Positions 9,053 to 17,405 of a stretch of 64,000 bases of DNA are shown here, in pieces. This DNA comes from a bacterium. GTDB taxonomy: Bacteria > Desulfobacterota > Binatia > HRBIN30 > CADEER01. The translations under genes were made by a program, and so were the position numbers. Under the pieces are notes generated by a model. That model saw only the letters and a list, made by a program, of their open reading frames with translations, ran no database searches and was not told the DNA's origin. The stretch spans positions 56,732-120,731 of the forward strand of contig JAUIGL010000009.1 in assembly GCA_030430165.1 (NCBI GenBank), read 5' to 3'. Position 1 is the first letter of the stretch, and every line of letters begins with the position of its first letter.

Positions 9053-11242
9053 TCAGGCCGGGGGCGCTGCACGGGCGGCGGAGAACGAAGGCTCGTCGGT
9101 GTTCGGCGCGAGCTCGCTACGCCGCGGGTCGGGCCGAGTCCGTAGCTTGCGCGAGTTGGCAATGACGAAGCTGCTGCTCAGCAGCATCAGGATGGAGGCG
9201 ATCATCGGAGTCAGCCAGCCGGCGGCGGCGGCGACCAACGCGATCGTGTTGTAGCCGAAGGCCCACACCAGGTTCTGCCGAATGACACGGCGCAGCCGGC
9301 GGGCATGGTCGAGCAACCAGTCGATGCGCATCAAGTCGTCGGCGAGCACGACGGCATCGGCATTGAGTCTGGTGAGGTCCGACGGTGCGCCGAAGGCAAT
9401 GCCGAGATCGGCGGCGGCGAGAGCGGGGGCGTCGTTGAGTCCGTCGCCGACCATCGCCAGCGCGCCGCCCGAGCGGCGCCTCCGTCGACTTGCCGAGCGG
9501 ATTGCTGCGAGCTTGTCGTCGGCGCTGAGGCCGAGCTCGACCTCGTCGCGCGACACCAGCTGCGGACTGATCGCGTCGGCACGATGGTCGCCGGAGAGCA
9601 CGCGCAGCGGGAAGTGCCGCCGTCGCAGCCGATCGATCAGGCTCGCGGCGCTGGGCCGGATCTCCTCGGCGAAACGGATCTCGCCGAGAATCGCGCGGTC
9701 GTTCCACAGGTAGACCGTGCCGTGCGCGTCTGCGGGGGCGGCTTGGCCGGGGAAGGACTGTGCCGCGAACTCCGGGCTGCCGAGCGTCATCCTGGTGCCC
9801 TCGATCTCGCCGACGACGCCGCGCCCGGGAAGGAGGCGCAGGTCCTCGGCGCGTCGTCCCTCGATTTCCGCGGCGACCTCGAGATTGGCGAGCGCGCCTT
9901 TCTCGATCGCCCGCGCCAGCGGGTGGTGCAAGCCCTTCTCGAGCAGCGCGGCGTGGGCCAACAGCTCGGTGGCGGTGAGCCCCGAGCCTGCGCGCGGAAG
10001 ACACGCCAACAGACGTGGCGTCGAGGAGGTGAGGGTCCCTGTCTTGTCGAAGTAGACTGCGTCGACGGCAGCCGCGTGTTCCAGCGCCTCGGCGCTTCGT
10101 ACCACGATACCGCGGCTCGCGGCCGCGCCGAGCCCGAGCCACATCGCCATCGGAGTGGCGAGGCCGAGAGCGCACGGGCAGGCGACGACGAGAACCGATA
10201 GTCCGCGCAGCACGGCATCGTCGATGCCGCGGTCGACCCCCCACCAGAGTGCGGTCGCCGCGGCGATCAGGAGAGTGGCCGGCAGAAAGAAGCGGGCGAC
10301 CCGCTCGGTCGCCCGCTCGACCGGGCTCGGTCGCCGACTGGCTTCGGCGAGCAGGCCGGCGATTCGCGCGGTCGCGCTATCGCTCGCCGCTCGCTCGACC
10401 GCGACCTCGAATCGTCCGTCGAGGCTGCAGGTGCCTCCGGACACGAGCGAGCTCGGTCGTTTGAGCAGCGGGGTGCTCTCGCCGGTGAGCGCTGCCTCGT
10501 CGACCCAGCCGACACCGTCGGTGACGCGTCCGTCGGTAGGAAACATCTCGCCCGGCAGTACGCGCACCCGGTCGCCCGGTCGCAACTGGTCGATCTCGAC
10601 GTCTTGCGCGCCGCCGGAAATGCGGTGGGCGATCACCCCGTCGGGCGACACCTGGCGGCGGATCGCGGCGCCGGCGCGGGCGCGGGCGCGCGCTTCGAGG
10701 TAGCGGCCGAGCGTGACCAGAACCAGCACCATGACGGCGGTGTCGAAGAATACCGGTCCGCCGCCCGTGAACACGCGCCAGGCCGAGATTGCGGTCGCGG
10801 CGACGACGCCGAGCACGATCAGGGCGTCGGTGGCGAACCCACCGGACCGCAGGTTGCGAATTGCCGAACCCAGGATTGGTCCGCCGAGCAGCACCAGCAC
10901 CGGCGCGGCGAAGACCATCGCCAACACGCGCAGCACGGCGAACAGCGCGCCGTCGCTGTCGACCGTCTCACCGTAGACGTGCGGCGCGTACGCCGGCAGG
11001 CTCATCATCATCACGTTCATCGCGAAGAAGATCGCCAATCCGAGGCGGACCAACATCGCGGCGGCGTGGCCCTCCTCGCCGCGCGAGTCGGTGATCTGCA
11101 GTGCCAGTCCGCAGCCGTAGCAACAGAAGCGCTTGGCGACGCCGTCGATGACCAGCTCGACGGGGCTGCGTCGCACCGGCAGGGCGCAGTAGTCGCAGGA
11201 CTGGTCGCTCGCGGGCGAGCTCTGCGCCGCCGTTACGGGCAT
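9053..11242 (-). CDS. ccoI: Copper P1B-type ATPase of the CcoI/FixI type
   Basis: 729 residues. The N-terminal cysteine-rich metal domain (CDYC...CCYGCG) typical of FixI/CcoI precedes the membrane region. The intramembrane CPC motif (VVACPCALGLATP), phosphorylation motif FDKTGTLT, actuator TGES and hinge GDGLNDAPALAAADLGIAFG are all present. The family pumps Cu(I) out of the cytoplasm for assembly of the heme-copper centre of cbb3 oxidase. It is the last gene of the minus-strand oxidase operon, 25 bases after the FixP_N-like gene, which agrees with that role. It is convergent with the histidine kinase six bases away. Ag+ or general copper export is a weaker alternative. Confidence 0.9.
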   Translation of the reverse strand: MPVTAAQSSPASDQSCDYCALPVRRSPVELVIDGVAKRFCCYGCGLALQITDSRGEEGHAAAMLVRLGLAIFFAMNVMMMSLPAYAPHVYGETVDSDGALFAVLRVLAMVFAAPVLVLLGGPILGSAIRNLRSGGFATDALIVLGVVAATAISAWRVFTGGGPVFFDTAVMVLVLVTLGRYLEARARARAGAAIRRQVSPDGVIAHRISGGAQDVEIDQLRPGDRVRVLPGEMFPTDGRVTDGVGWVDEAALTGESTPLLKRPSSLVSGGTCSLDGRFEVAVERAASDSATARIAGLLAEASRRPSPVERATERVARFFLPATLLIAAATALWWGVDRGIDDAVLRGLSVLVVACPCALGLATPMAMWLGLGAAASRGIVVRSAEALEHAAAVDAVYFDKTGTLTSSTPRLLACLPRAGSGLTATELLAHAALLEKGLHHPLARAIEKGALANLEVAAEIEGRRAEDLRLLPGRGVVGEIEGTRMTLGSPEFAAQSFPGQAAPADAHGTVYLWNDRAILGEIRFAEEIRPSAASLIDRLRRRHFPLRVLSGDHRADAISPQLVSRDEVELGLSADDKLAAIRSASRRRRRSGGALAMVGDGLNDAPALAAADLGIAFGAPSDLTRLNADAVVLADDLMRIDWLLDHARRLRRVIRQNLVWAFGYNTIALVAAAAGWLTPMIASILMLLSSSFVIANSRKLRTRPDPRRSELAPNTDEPSFSAARAAPPA

Positions 11243-11267
11243 GGCCGGGGGCCGCGGCGGCGGCCGA

Positions 11268-11465
11268 TCAGACCAGGTTTACGATGAGGTAGACGAGTCC
11301 GAAGATGAGAAAGCTCGCCCAGATCACCGTGAGCCACCACGGGGCAGGATTGCTCTCGTAGGCGTGAAACCGGCCGTCGAGGGGATTCTCGGGGTGAGAC
11401 GCCTCGGCCGGGCTCGCCGATGGCGGGGCGACGATCGGCCGTACCTTCGGGTCGCGCTCATCCAT
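11268..11465 (-). CDS. Small FixP_N/CcoP N-terminal-like membrane protein
   Basis: 65 residues: a hydrophilic, Pro-rich N-terminus (about 40 residues) and one C-terminal membrane helix. The stretch NPLDGRFHAYESNPAPWWLTVIWASF followed by a hydrophobic LIFGLVYLIV closely recalls the FixP_N segment that normally starts CcoP, where a DNPLPRWW-like motif leads into a single helix. Here it stands alone, without heme motifs. It overlaps the end of the 99-aa gene by eight bases, so translation is probably coupled. I infer that it supplies the membrane anchor which in ordinary CcoP is fused to the diheme cytochrome. CcoQ-like identity is the alternative. Confidence 0.65.
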   Translation of the reverse strand: MDERDPKVRPIVAPPSASPAEASHPENPLDGRFHAYESNPAPWWLTVIWASFLIFGLVYLIVNLV

Positions 11466-11757
11466 GGTTCGGTCCCTCTTCGAGCTCCTGATGGATTTCC
11501 AGCATGCGGTACTTGGGGCGCTCGATGTCGCGGAAGCGGCCGCTGATGATCGCCCACAAGGTGAGGAACACCAGGGGGACGACGCCGGTCAGGTAGACGC
11601 CGATCGCGACCGCGCCGAAACCCTCGATCTCGTCTTTGACGATGGTCGCCGCGAACTCGGTCATCTTGTAGACGAAGCCGACGCCGGCAAAGACGAGCAC
11701 GGCGGTGGCGAAGGCGATCGAAACGATCCCGCGCCAGCGATTGCTCGAATCGCTCAT
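11458..11757 (-). CDS. 99-aa two-helix membrane protein of the oxidase operon, unknown
   Basis: Two predicted membrane segments (IVSIAFATAVLVFAGVGFVY and AVAIGVYLTGVVPLVFLTLWAI) are joined by a short acidic loop and followed by a charged tail (RDIERPKYRMLEIHQELEEG). I do not recognise the family. Its start overlaps the ccoO stop (ATGA at 11754-11757) and its end overlaps the next gene, so it is locked into the operon and is likely a small structural or assembly subunit. An upstream extension of the frame exists but would run into ccoO and is not supported. Confidence 0.7.
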   Translation of the reverse strand: MSDSSNRWRGIVSIAFATAVLVFAGVGFVYKMTEFAATIVKDEIEGFGAVAIGVYLTGVVPLVFLTLWAIISGRFRDIERPKYRMLEIHQELEEGPNHG

Positions 11758-12380
11758 TGCATCCCTCCATCGCCCAGCGCGGCCAGCTGCGAGTCGTCGA
11801 TCCAACTGCCGAGCCACTGCAGGTAGGCGATCAACGCCAGACCGCGCTTGTTGGGGCGTTTGTTGTCGTCGAAGAACCAAGGATACGCCGGCATCACCGA
11901 GTACGGCGCGACCGACCGCGGCGCGTACAGATGCGCGGCGTGCCAGTCGTTCGAGTGCTTGCCCGCTTCGCGACTCAGGTCGGGGCCGACCCGTCGCGTG
12001 CCGAACAGGTGCGGCAGGTTCATCAGGTTCTGGTACTCCTCCGGGCTGGACACCGGCCCGAAGCGCAGATCCTCGTTGGAGACCGGTCGCACGAACTGCG
12101 AGTGGCAGTGCCAGCAGGCTTCGGCGACGTAGACGTCGCGCCCCAGCTCGAGCGCCTCGGCGTGGGTCGCCTCGCTGACCTCGCCGAAGTCGCGCGCGAA
12201 CTCCTCGGGGTAGTCGACCGCGAGTTGGACGAAGTGGCTCGTCACCGGACTCGCCATCTCCTCGATGGTACGCGTCGGGATCGACGTCAGCGTGAGCACC
12301 GGCATCACCCCCTGCAGGAAGAAGCCCAGCAGGAAGGTGATCACCCCAGCGATCAGGAAGCTCGCTCCGAATCTCTCCAT
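11754..12380 (-). CDS. ccoO: cbb3-type cytochrome c oxidase subunit II, monoheme cytochrome c
   Basis: 208 residues, within the usual CcoO range. One N-terminal membrane anchor (FLIAGVITFLLGFFLQGVMPV) leads into a periplasmic domain with a single heme-c site CWHCH in the typical context EACWHCHSQFVRPV. PDLSREAGKHSNDWHAAHLYAPRSV is the conserved CcoO core, and MPAYPWFF supplies the likely Met ligand. The protein passes electrons from the diheme subunit to subunit I. GGAGG lies seven bases before the ATG. It follows ccoN with a 16-base gap. Confidence 0.92.
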   Translation of the reverse strand: MERFGASFLIAGVITFLLGFFLQGVMPVLTLTSIPTRTIEEMASPVTSHFVQLAVDYPEEFARDFGEVSEATHAEALELGRDVYVAEACWHCHSQFVRPVSNEDLRFGPVSSPEEYQNLMNLPHLFGTRRVGPDLSREAGKHSNDWHAAHLYAPRSVAPYSVMPAYPWFFDDNKRPNKRGLALIAYLQWLGSWIDDSQLAALGDGGMQ

Positions 12381-12396
12381 GGATAGGCCTCCTGGC

Positions 12397-13803
12397 TCAG
12401 CTGGCCGGTTCGGTTACGGCGCCGATCGGCGCCGTCTGGGTGGCTTCGGTGGGCTGGCGCGCGGTTGCCCACAGGGCGTAGACGAACAGGCCCTGGGCGC
12501 CGATGATGACCAATCCGGCAAAGGTGCGGACCCACCAGAACGGCATCGACGAGATCACCGACTCGCCCCAGTGCGACAGTCCGCGCCACAGGAACCCCTG
12601 CACCAACCCGGCGGCGGTCAGGTCGACGACCATCAGAGTGAGACCGACCAGAGTGGCCCAGTAGTGGATCGTCAGCAGACGGGGGGTCGCCCAGCTGCGT
12701 CCGACCGCGCGCGGCCAGAGCTCGATGAAAAAGCCGTAGATCCAGAAACCGAAGACGCCGAACATGACCATGTGGGCGTGGCCGACGACCCAGTCCGTGA
12801 AGTGGATGATCTTCTGGAAGGTCAGTGTGACCTGGAAGGCGCACTGGAAGCAGGTCAGGGCGTACATGATCATCCCGGTGTAGAACCAGCGCAGAGCGAG
12901 GTTGCCGCGAATCGCTTCCGAGCGGCCGTGCAGCGTTCCGAAGAAGTTCACGATGACGGTGAGCACGACGATCTCGACGGCGATGGTGGCGACGATGGCA
13001 CCGTACTGCGCGTACATCGGGATCGGGCTGAGCAGAAAGTGGTGCACGCCCTGCATCGGATAGAAGAACGCCAGTCCCCAGAAACCGATCAGCGACAGGG
13101 CGTGGCTCCAGATCGGTTTGCGCAGCAGCAAGGGGACGAAGAAGTACATCAGTCCCCAGCCGATCGGGGTAACGAAGAGGCCGACCAGGTCGTGAATGAA
13201 AAGCCCGGTGATCGCCGCGCCGGCCGTCCCGGGCACCCAGAACTCGGGCAGGTAGTTGCCCATGAAGTAGACCAGGCCGGTCCAGGCAAAGGCGGCGAGG
13301 AAGTACCACAGGCTGACGTAGAGTCCCGGCTCCTCGGTCTGGAAGATCGGCACCGACATGTTGATGACCAGCAGCACCAAGCCGACCAGGACCAGAGGGT
13401 CGACGAACACGGGAGTCTCGCCCCACTCGATCGCCTGGCCGTAACCGGCGAGCTGGCCGACGATGGTCAGCACCAGAATCAGCTGCCAGGCGCCGAAGAT
13501 CACCAGCCCGAGCTTGTCGGAGAAGATCGGCTTCTTGGTCAGTCGCGGGATCGCGAACAAGAGGCCGGCGATGAACGCGTTGGCGATGAAGCCGTAGGCG
13601 GCGATGTTGGTGTGCACCATGCGCACGCGCCCGGGCGACAGCCACTCGATCCCGGGAAACGGGTATAGCTGGTTGAACTGGAACGAGTAGGCGAGCCCGC
13701 CCAGCATCGACACGATCATGAAGAACGCGCTGGCGGTCAGGTGCCAGCGCACCAGAGTCAGGTTGACCAGGGGGCGGGAGCCGGCGGTCGCGATTGCGCT
13801 CAT
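12397..13803 (-). CDS. ccoN: cbb3-type cytochrome c oxidase subunit I
   Basis: 468 residues with about 12 membrane helices. Heme and copper ligands can be followed: low-spin heme His in RMVHTNIAAYGF, Cu(B) His in FIHDLVGLF, the His pair in YPMQGVHHFLLSPIP, and the heme His cluster in DWVVGHAHMVMFG. The Tyr six residues before the His pair sits where C-family oxidases carry their cross-linked Tyr. This favours oxygen reduction over nitric oxide reduction. A longer upstream frame exists; the ATG at 13803 overlaps the stop of the diheme cytochrome gene (ATGA) and gives the correct N-terminus. It catalyses O2 reduction in the inner membrane. Confidence 0.92.
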   Translation of the reverse strand: MSAIATAGSRPLVNLTLVRWHLTASAFFMIVSMLGGLAYSFQFNQLYPFPGIEWLSPGRVRMVHTNIAAYGFIANAFIAGLLFAIPRLTKKPIFSDKLGLVIFGAWQLILVLTIVGQLAGYGQAIEWGETPVFVDPLVLVGLVLLVINMSVPIFQTEEPGLYVSLWYFLAAFAWTGLVYFMGNYLPEFWVPGTAGAAITGLFIHDLVGLFVTPIGWGLMYFFVPLLLRKPIWSHALSLIGFWGLAFFYPMQGVHHFLLSPIPMYAQYGAIVATIAVEIVVLTVIVNFFGTLHGRSEAIRGNLALRWFYTGMIMYALTCFQCAFQVTLTFQKIIHFTDWVVGHAHMVMFGVFGFWIYGFFIELWPRAVGRSWATPRLLTIHYWATLVGLTLMVVDLTAAGLVQGFLWRGLSHWGESVISSMPFWWVRTFAGLVIIGAQGLFVYALWATARQPTEATQTAPIGAVTEPAS

Positions 13804-14612
13804 TGGTCCTCCGCGGGGGCGGTGCGTCCGCCGTTGCGCAGCGATCTCACGTAGGAGACCAGGTTCCATGCGTCGTTCTCGAGGATGTACTCTCCGTCGG
13901 GTTCTTCGAAGATGTCGGCGTACGACGGCATCGCGGTGCCGCCGACCCCGGTCATGAACGTCCGGTAGATGTCTTCGACACGGCTGCCGCCGCGCAGCGG
14001 ACCCGAGGTGAAGTTGAACGGTCGCTGCTTGTTGCCCCAGATGTCGGGGTCGAGATCGTTGGCGGACTCGCCGTCGCCGCGTCCTCTGTCGCCGTGGCAC
14101 TTGGCACAGTCGAGCAATTCGTAGAGCTCTCGTCCGCGATGGATCGAGGCCTGGCTGCCGACGAACTCGGGCGGTTGGGGAATGAAGATCGGTTCTCCCG
14201 GTCCCTCGGTTTGCCAACCGGGATAGAAGCCCTTGAGGTATTCGATGACGGCGTAGCGCTCGCGTTCGGTGAGCAGGGGCCAGGCCGGCATCGACGTCCC
14301 GTAGGCGCCGTTGGTGATGATCCGGTAGAGATCCTGGTCGGTGGGCAGCTCTCCGGTCGGCGTCGAGCGAAACTTGAAGACACCCTTGGTGAAGTCGCGC
14401 GGCTTGACGATCAGCATGTCGGAGGCCGGGCCCCGCCCATCTCCCTTGGCGCCGTGGCAGCCCAGACAGTAGGTGGCGTAGACCTCGGCACCGGCCGATG
14501 ACAGCTCGGTCGCCTCGTCAGCGGTGGCGGAGCCAGCGAGCAGTACCGCCAGCGCGCAGCCGAGCAGGATGTTTGGCGAGCAGTCGAGTCGATCGAAGAT
14601 TCTCATATTCAT
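13800..14612 (-). CDS. Periplasmic diheme cytochrome c (detached CcoP-like haem domain)
   Basis: 270 residues. An N-terminal signal peptide (ILLGCALAVLLAGSATADE) is followed by two cytochrome c domains: CLGCH with Met in GTSMPAWP, and CAKCH with Met in GTAMPSYADIF. There is no membrane anchor apart from the signal. In ordinary CcoP two such haem domains follow a FixP_N helix. Here the helix appears as a separate gene at 11268-11465, so I infer a split subunit III. ATG at 14612 overlaps the stop of the upstream membrane-protein gene, and the stop overlaps the ccoN start, showing tight coupling. An independent electron donor is the alternative. Confidence 0.88.
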   Translation of the reverse strand: MNMRIFDRLDCSPNILLGCALAVLLAGSATADEATELSSAGAEVYATYCLGCHGAKGDGRGPASDMLIVKPRDFTKGVFKFRSTPTGELPTDQDLYRIITNGAYGTSMPAWPLLTERERYAVIEYLKGFYPGWQTEGPGEPIFIPQPPEFVGSQASIHRGRELYELLDCAKCHGDRGRGDGESANDLDPDIWGNKQRPFNFTSGPLRGGSRVEDIYRTFMTGVGGTAMPSYADIFEEPDGEYILENDAWNLVSYVRSLRNGGRTAPAEDQ

Positions 14613-15232
14613 GTCGATTCCACGGGTCGGAACGGTTCGAAGCGCCCGAGCGGTTGCAGCGCGCCGATGGTGAGGCCGAAGACGAGATGGGTGACTGCCG
14701 CGACCCAGGCCGGCATCAACTCGAGGACGTAGGCCTGGCCAACCAGCATCGGCTCCAGCCACCACAGGACCAGGTAGAAGTTGACGATCCACATGAGCAG
14801 GCCGTAGGCGAGCCCGGCGCCGATCTGTTGCGCCGGCCTGAACGGGCCGAAGTAGTTGATCAGCACGTGGAACACGGCTCCGGCCATCGCCCCGACCGAG
14901 AAGTGGACGATCGCGACCAGCATGAAGAAGTTGAGGTTCGACGTCTGCAGGGCTTCTTGGCCCAAAAACACGGTGCCGTAGACTCTGAGAAAGTAATACG
15001 GGTCCTGGCCGATCATCAGCGATCCGAAAACGTTGCAGAGAAAGCTGGTCAGGCTGCCGAGAACCCCGAGGATACCGCCGGCGACGACGTAGAAGGTGAG
15101 GTAGAACCCCTCGGGGGGCCACGGGGCCGCGGTTACCGTCGCCCCACTGCTGCTGATCTCGGTCTCGAGCCGCCGGATCGCATCCTGGTGTTGCTCGATT
15201 TCTCGGAGAATCTCTTCCCGTGTCTTTGCCAT
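14609..15232 (-). CDS. 207-aa membrane protein of the oxidase operon, unknown
   Basis: A short N-terminal coiled-coil-like segment (TREEILREIEQHQDAIRRLETEI) precedes about four membrane helices (FYLTFYVVAGGILGVLG; LNFFMLVAIVHFSVGAMAGAVFHVL; GLAYGLLMWIVNFYLVLWW; AAVTHLVFGLTIGAL). Two His lie within helices, in AIVHFSVG and VTHLVFG. I do not recognise the family. The ATG at 15232 gives a sensible cytosolic start; the longer frame does not. The stop overlaps the diheme cytochrome start (ATGA). A subunit or assembly factor of this oxidase is the natural inference. Confidence 0.72.
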   Translation of the reverse strand: MAKTREEILREIEQHQDAIRRLETEISSSGATVTAAPWPPEGFYLTFYVVAGGILGVLGSLTSFLCNVFGSLMIGQDPYYFLRVYGTVFLGQEALQTSNLNFFMLVAIVHFSVGAMAGAVFHVLINYFGPFRPAQQIGAGLAYGLLMWIVNFYLVLWWLEPMLVGQAYVLELMPAWVAAVTHLVFGLTIGALQPLGRFEPFRPVEST

Positions 15233-15332
15233 ACCGTTCACCCGCAGGTCGCAATCGCTATGCCAGTTGGTGGTTTGAGACGTTCGGTCGGCTCCCGACC
15301 GAACGCTTCTCGATCTCGAGAAATGGGGTCGG

Positions 15333-15692
15333 TCACCATCCCGCCACACCGAGCAGCATCACCAGCAGTGCGGTGATGAACAGCTTGGCGATACCGATGA
15401 CCAGGGTAGCGCCGAACCAGGCGGTCAGGGTGAGCCGCGCACCGCGCGCCAACGCGGCCGCGGTCGCCAGCGGAATGAAGGCGTAGCTCACCATGATCCG
15501 CTCGAAATGGGAGGCTTCGAGATGGGTCCAGACGGGGCCGTCCCAGAGGGCGAAGATCAGCAGCGAGAGCGCGAGGATGCCGAGAAACTCGCCGCGGCCG
15601 AGATTGACGGCGGTCCAGATGCCGCGCTCGGGGAACCCGCCGAAAAATGGCGAACGTTGTTCGCGAGATTTGCCGTCTTTTTCAGTGACCAT
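15333..15692 (-). CDS. Small membrane protein (about 119 aa), unknown
   Basis: After a polar N-terminus (MVTEKDGKSREQRSPFFGGF) come about three helices: LGILALSLLIFALW, MVSYAFIPLATAAALARGA and ATLVIGIAKLFITALLVMLLGV. The family is not recognised. ATG at 15692 or GTG at 15701 are both possible; either overlaps the end of the TauE/SafE-like gene by 11-20 bases. It belongs to the minus-strand oxidase operon by position and probably acts in the inner membrane. Confidence 0.6.
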   Translation of the reverse strand: MVTEKDGKSREQRSPFFGGFPERGIWTAVNLGRGEFLGILALSLLIFALWDGPVWTHLEASHFERIMVSYAFIPLATAAALARGARLTLTAWFGATLVIGIAKLFITALLVMLLGVAGW

Positions 15693-16356
15693 GGAGAGCA
15701 CAGGTTTCTGGTGTCCATACGGTGGCGCGCGCCATCGTCACCAAGGCGAAGCCGACGACCAGCAGCCCGGAGATCGAAACCATCCAGCGGCGGGTCGACA
15801 CCGGGAACAGGCGCGAGGCGGTACCGACGGCGAGCATCGCCGGGACCGTCCCCAGGCCGAAGCACAGCATGGTGTACATCCCGTCGACCACCGACGCGGT
15901 GCTCGCCGCCTGGGCGGCGAAGGCGTAGACAAGCTGACAGGGAAGGAAGGCGTTGAAAACGCCGAGCGCGACCGGAGCGGCGACCGATTTCGACTGCAGC
16001 GCAGCGCGCAGCGGGGCTTTGATGAACGTATCGACGGCGACGTTCAGGCGAGTGGTGACCGCACAGATCAGGCCGAGCATCTCCAGGCCGACGACCAGCA
16101 TGAACGCGCCCGCGACCAGCGGCAGGGCTCGCTCGACCAACCAGATCGGCGCGGTCTGCAACAGCGAGTAGCCGACGCCGCCGGAAATGGCTCCGATCGC
16201 CACCAGGGTGTTGACCCGCGCCAGGTTGTAGACGACCTGGCGCGCCATCGGATTGGCTCCGCCGCCGCGGCCCAACAACACCGGCAGGCCGCCGCACATG
16301 CCGATGCAGTGCATCGAACTGGTGAGGCCGGCTGCAAATAGGAATGCTCCCGTCAT
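15682..16356 (-). CDS. TauE/SafE-like (DsbD_2 type) membrane protein of the cbb3 region
   Basis: About 224 residues and six helices. The N-terminal signature SSMHCIGMCGG (His-Cys...Met-Cys-Gly-Gly) and the later NAFLPCQLVYAF (Pro-Cys) motif mark the family annotated as sulfite exporter TauE/SafE or cytochrome biogenesis DsbD_2-like. Members near ccoI are thought to help copper delivery or cbb3 assembly. ATG at 16356 is preferred over a TTG at 16368. It is the first gene of the minus-strand oxidase operon and faces the 16.6-kb gene across a 243-base intergenic region that should hold the operon promoter. Confidence 0.8.
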   Translation of the reverse strand: MTGAFLFAAGLTSSMHCIGMCGGLPVLLGRGGGANPMARQVVYNLARVNTLVAIGAISGGVGYSLLQTAPIWLVERALPLVAGAFMLVVGLEMLGLICAVTTRLNVAVDTFIKAPLRAALQSKSVAAPVALGVFNAFLPCQLVYAFAAQAASTASVVDGMYTMLCFGLGTVPAMLAVGTASRLFPVSTRRWMVSISGLLVVGFALVTMARATVWTPETCALHGH

Positions 16357-16444
16357 GCTCGGGTCCAACTGCCTTACAATGGACGGGCCAAACAGCCCGG
16401 CGCTCGAGCGAAAGGGGGTTGCGGTGGCGGCGTTCGCGCGAAAG

Positions 16445-16472
16445 GGAATCGAGTGCAGTGATTCTCGATTCC
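16445..16472. promoter_or_regulatory. 9-bp perfect inverted repeat in the oxidase-operon promoter region
   Basis: GGAATCGAG (16445-16453) and CTCGATTCC (16464-16472) form a perfect inverted repeat with a 10-base spacer. It lies between the divergent oxidase operon and the 16600 gene. The geometry suits a dimeric regulator, but it does not match the FNR consensus (TTGAT-N4-ATCAA). It could also be a chance hairpin. Confidence 0.35.
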
Positions 16473-16599
16473 GGGAATCCAGCGTTTCGGTGGAGCTGTG
16501 GACCTCGTCGACGCCGTCCCGCGCATACTCGGTGCGGTTCGCTGGTCAGACCGCGCGGGCTGGGTTACAAACGCGTCTCGATGAAGAGGGAGGACGCCC

Positions 16600-17004
16600 A
16601 TGGCGGCGCGTGAGCGTGGTACTGCACTGACTGTTTTTGCGATTCTCTTCGGAATCTTGGCGATTTCGAATCTGCTCAAGCCGCTGCAGCTGTTCGGCAC
16701 GCAGACGGCGTTCGTCTTTCTCGGGGCGCGGATGTCCGGGGTTGCCAACATGATCCTGGGGCCGTTGTTCGGCATTTTTCTCCTCGTCTACGCCTACGGG
16801 ATTTGGAACATGAGGCGCTTTGCGATGCCGATGGGGCACGCCTACGCGACCTACGTCCTGCTCAATCTCGCGCTGTGGTCGCTGCGGGCTCCGCCGGACG
16901 CGACCACCAATCCGATCTTCGGCCTCGTCTATGCGGCAGTTGCGATCGGTGTGTCGTTGGGGGCGGCGATTCTGCTGACCCAGCGCAAGGCGGAGCTCAG
17001 CTGA
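16600..17004 (+). CDS. 134-aa four-helix membrane protein, unknown
   Basis: Four hydrophobic segments are visible: ALTVFAILFGILAISNLL; FVFLGARMSGVANMILGPLFGIFLLVY; HAYATYVLLNLALWSL; and IFGLVYAAVAIGVSLGAAILL. The ATG is preceded by AGAGGGAGGA at good spacing. The family is not recognised. Its stop is two bases before the DUF2237 start, so the two are probably co-transcribed. It is divergent from the cbb3 operon. Confidence 0.72.
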   Translation: MAARERGTALTVFAILFGILAISNLLKPLQLFGTQTAFVFLGARMSGVANMILGPLFGIFLLVYAYGIWNMRRFAMPMGHAYATYVLLNLALWSLRAPPDATTNPIFGLVYAAVAIGVSLGAAILLTQRKAELS

Positions 17005-17006
17005 GC

Positions 17007-17405
17007 GTGAGCGAATCGGACGAAGTCGGAGAAGACCGCCCCAGCCTGAACGTGATGGGCGAGCCGCTGGCGCCGTGCTCGACCGATCCGATGACCGGGT
17101 TCTTCCGCGACGGCTGTTGCGAGACCGGGCGCGACGACCTCGGTCGGCACGTCGTCTGCGCCGAGGTCACAGCGGAATTCCTCGACTACTCGCGGTCTCA
17201 GGGCAACGACCTGTCGACCCCGCGCCCGGAGCTCGGTTTCCCCGGCCTCAAGCCAGGCGATCGCTGGTGTCTCTGCGCCGATCGTTGGGCGCAAGCCGCG
17301 GATGCCGGCGTCGCCCCGCCGGTGGTGTTGCGCTCGACCCATGAAAAGGCAGCCGAGGTGATCGACCTCGCGCTGCTGAAACGGTTCGCGCTGGATTTGA
17401 TGTAG
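17007..17405 (+). CDS. DUF2237 family protein
   Basis: 132 residues from GTG at 17007, with GGAG about ten bases upstream. The run NVMGEPLAPCSTDPMTGFFRDG, then CCETG, then DLGRHVVCAEVTAEFL, GNDLSTPRPELGFPGL and GDRWCLCADRW is the full-length signature of DUF2237. The family has conserved Cys pairs (C-S-T-D-P, CC, WCLC) but no established biochemical role. It is cytoplasmic by sequence. It is translationally adjacent to the four-helix protein. Confidence 0.85.
   Translation: MSESDEVGEDRPSLNVMGEPLAPCSTDPMTGFFRDGCCETGRDDLGRHVVCAEVTAEFLDYSRSQGNDLSTPRPELGFPGLKPGDRWCLCADRWAQAADAGVAPPVVLRSTHEKAAEVIDLALLKRFALDLM

Noticed and set aside
12265..13668. 467-codon plus-strand frame across ccoN and ccoO
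   Set aside because: It runs antisense through two certain oxidase genes and shows only composition-driven sequence.
12397..13803. Nitric oxide reductase rather than oxygen reductase
   Set aside because: The Tyr six residues before the His pair, present in C-family oxygen reductases and absent in NORs, is retained, and ccoO and ccoI accompany the gene.
16357..16599. FNR or FixK box controlling the oxidase operon
   Set aside because: No TTGAT-N4-ATCAA-like site is visible; the only symmetry is the GGAATCGAG inverted repeat, reported separately at low confidence.
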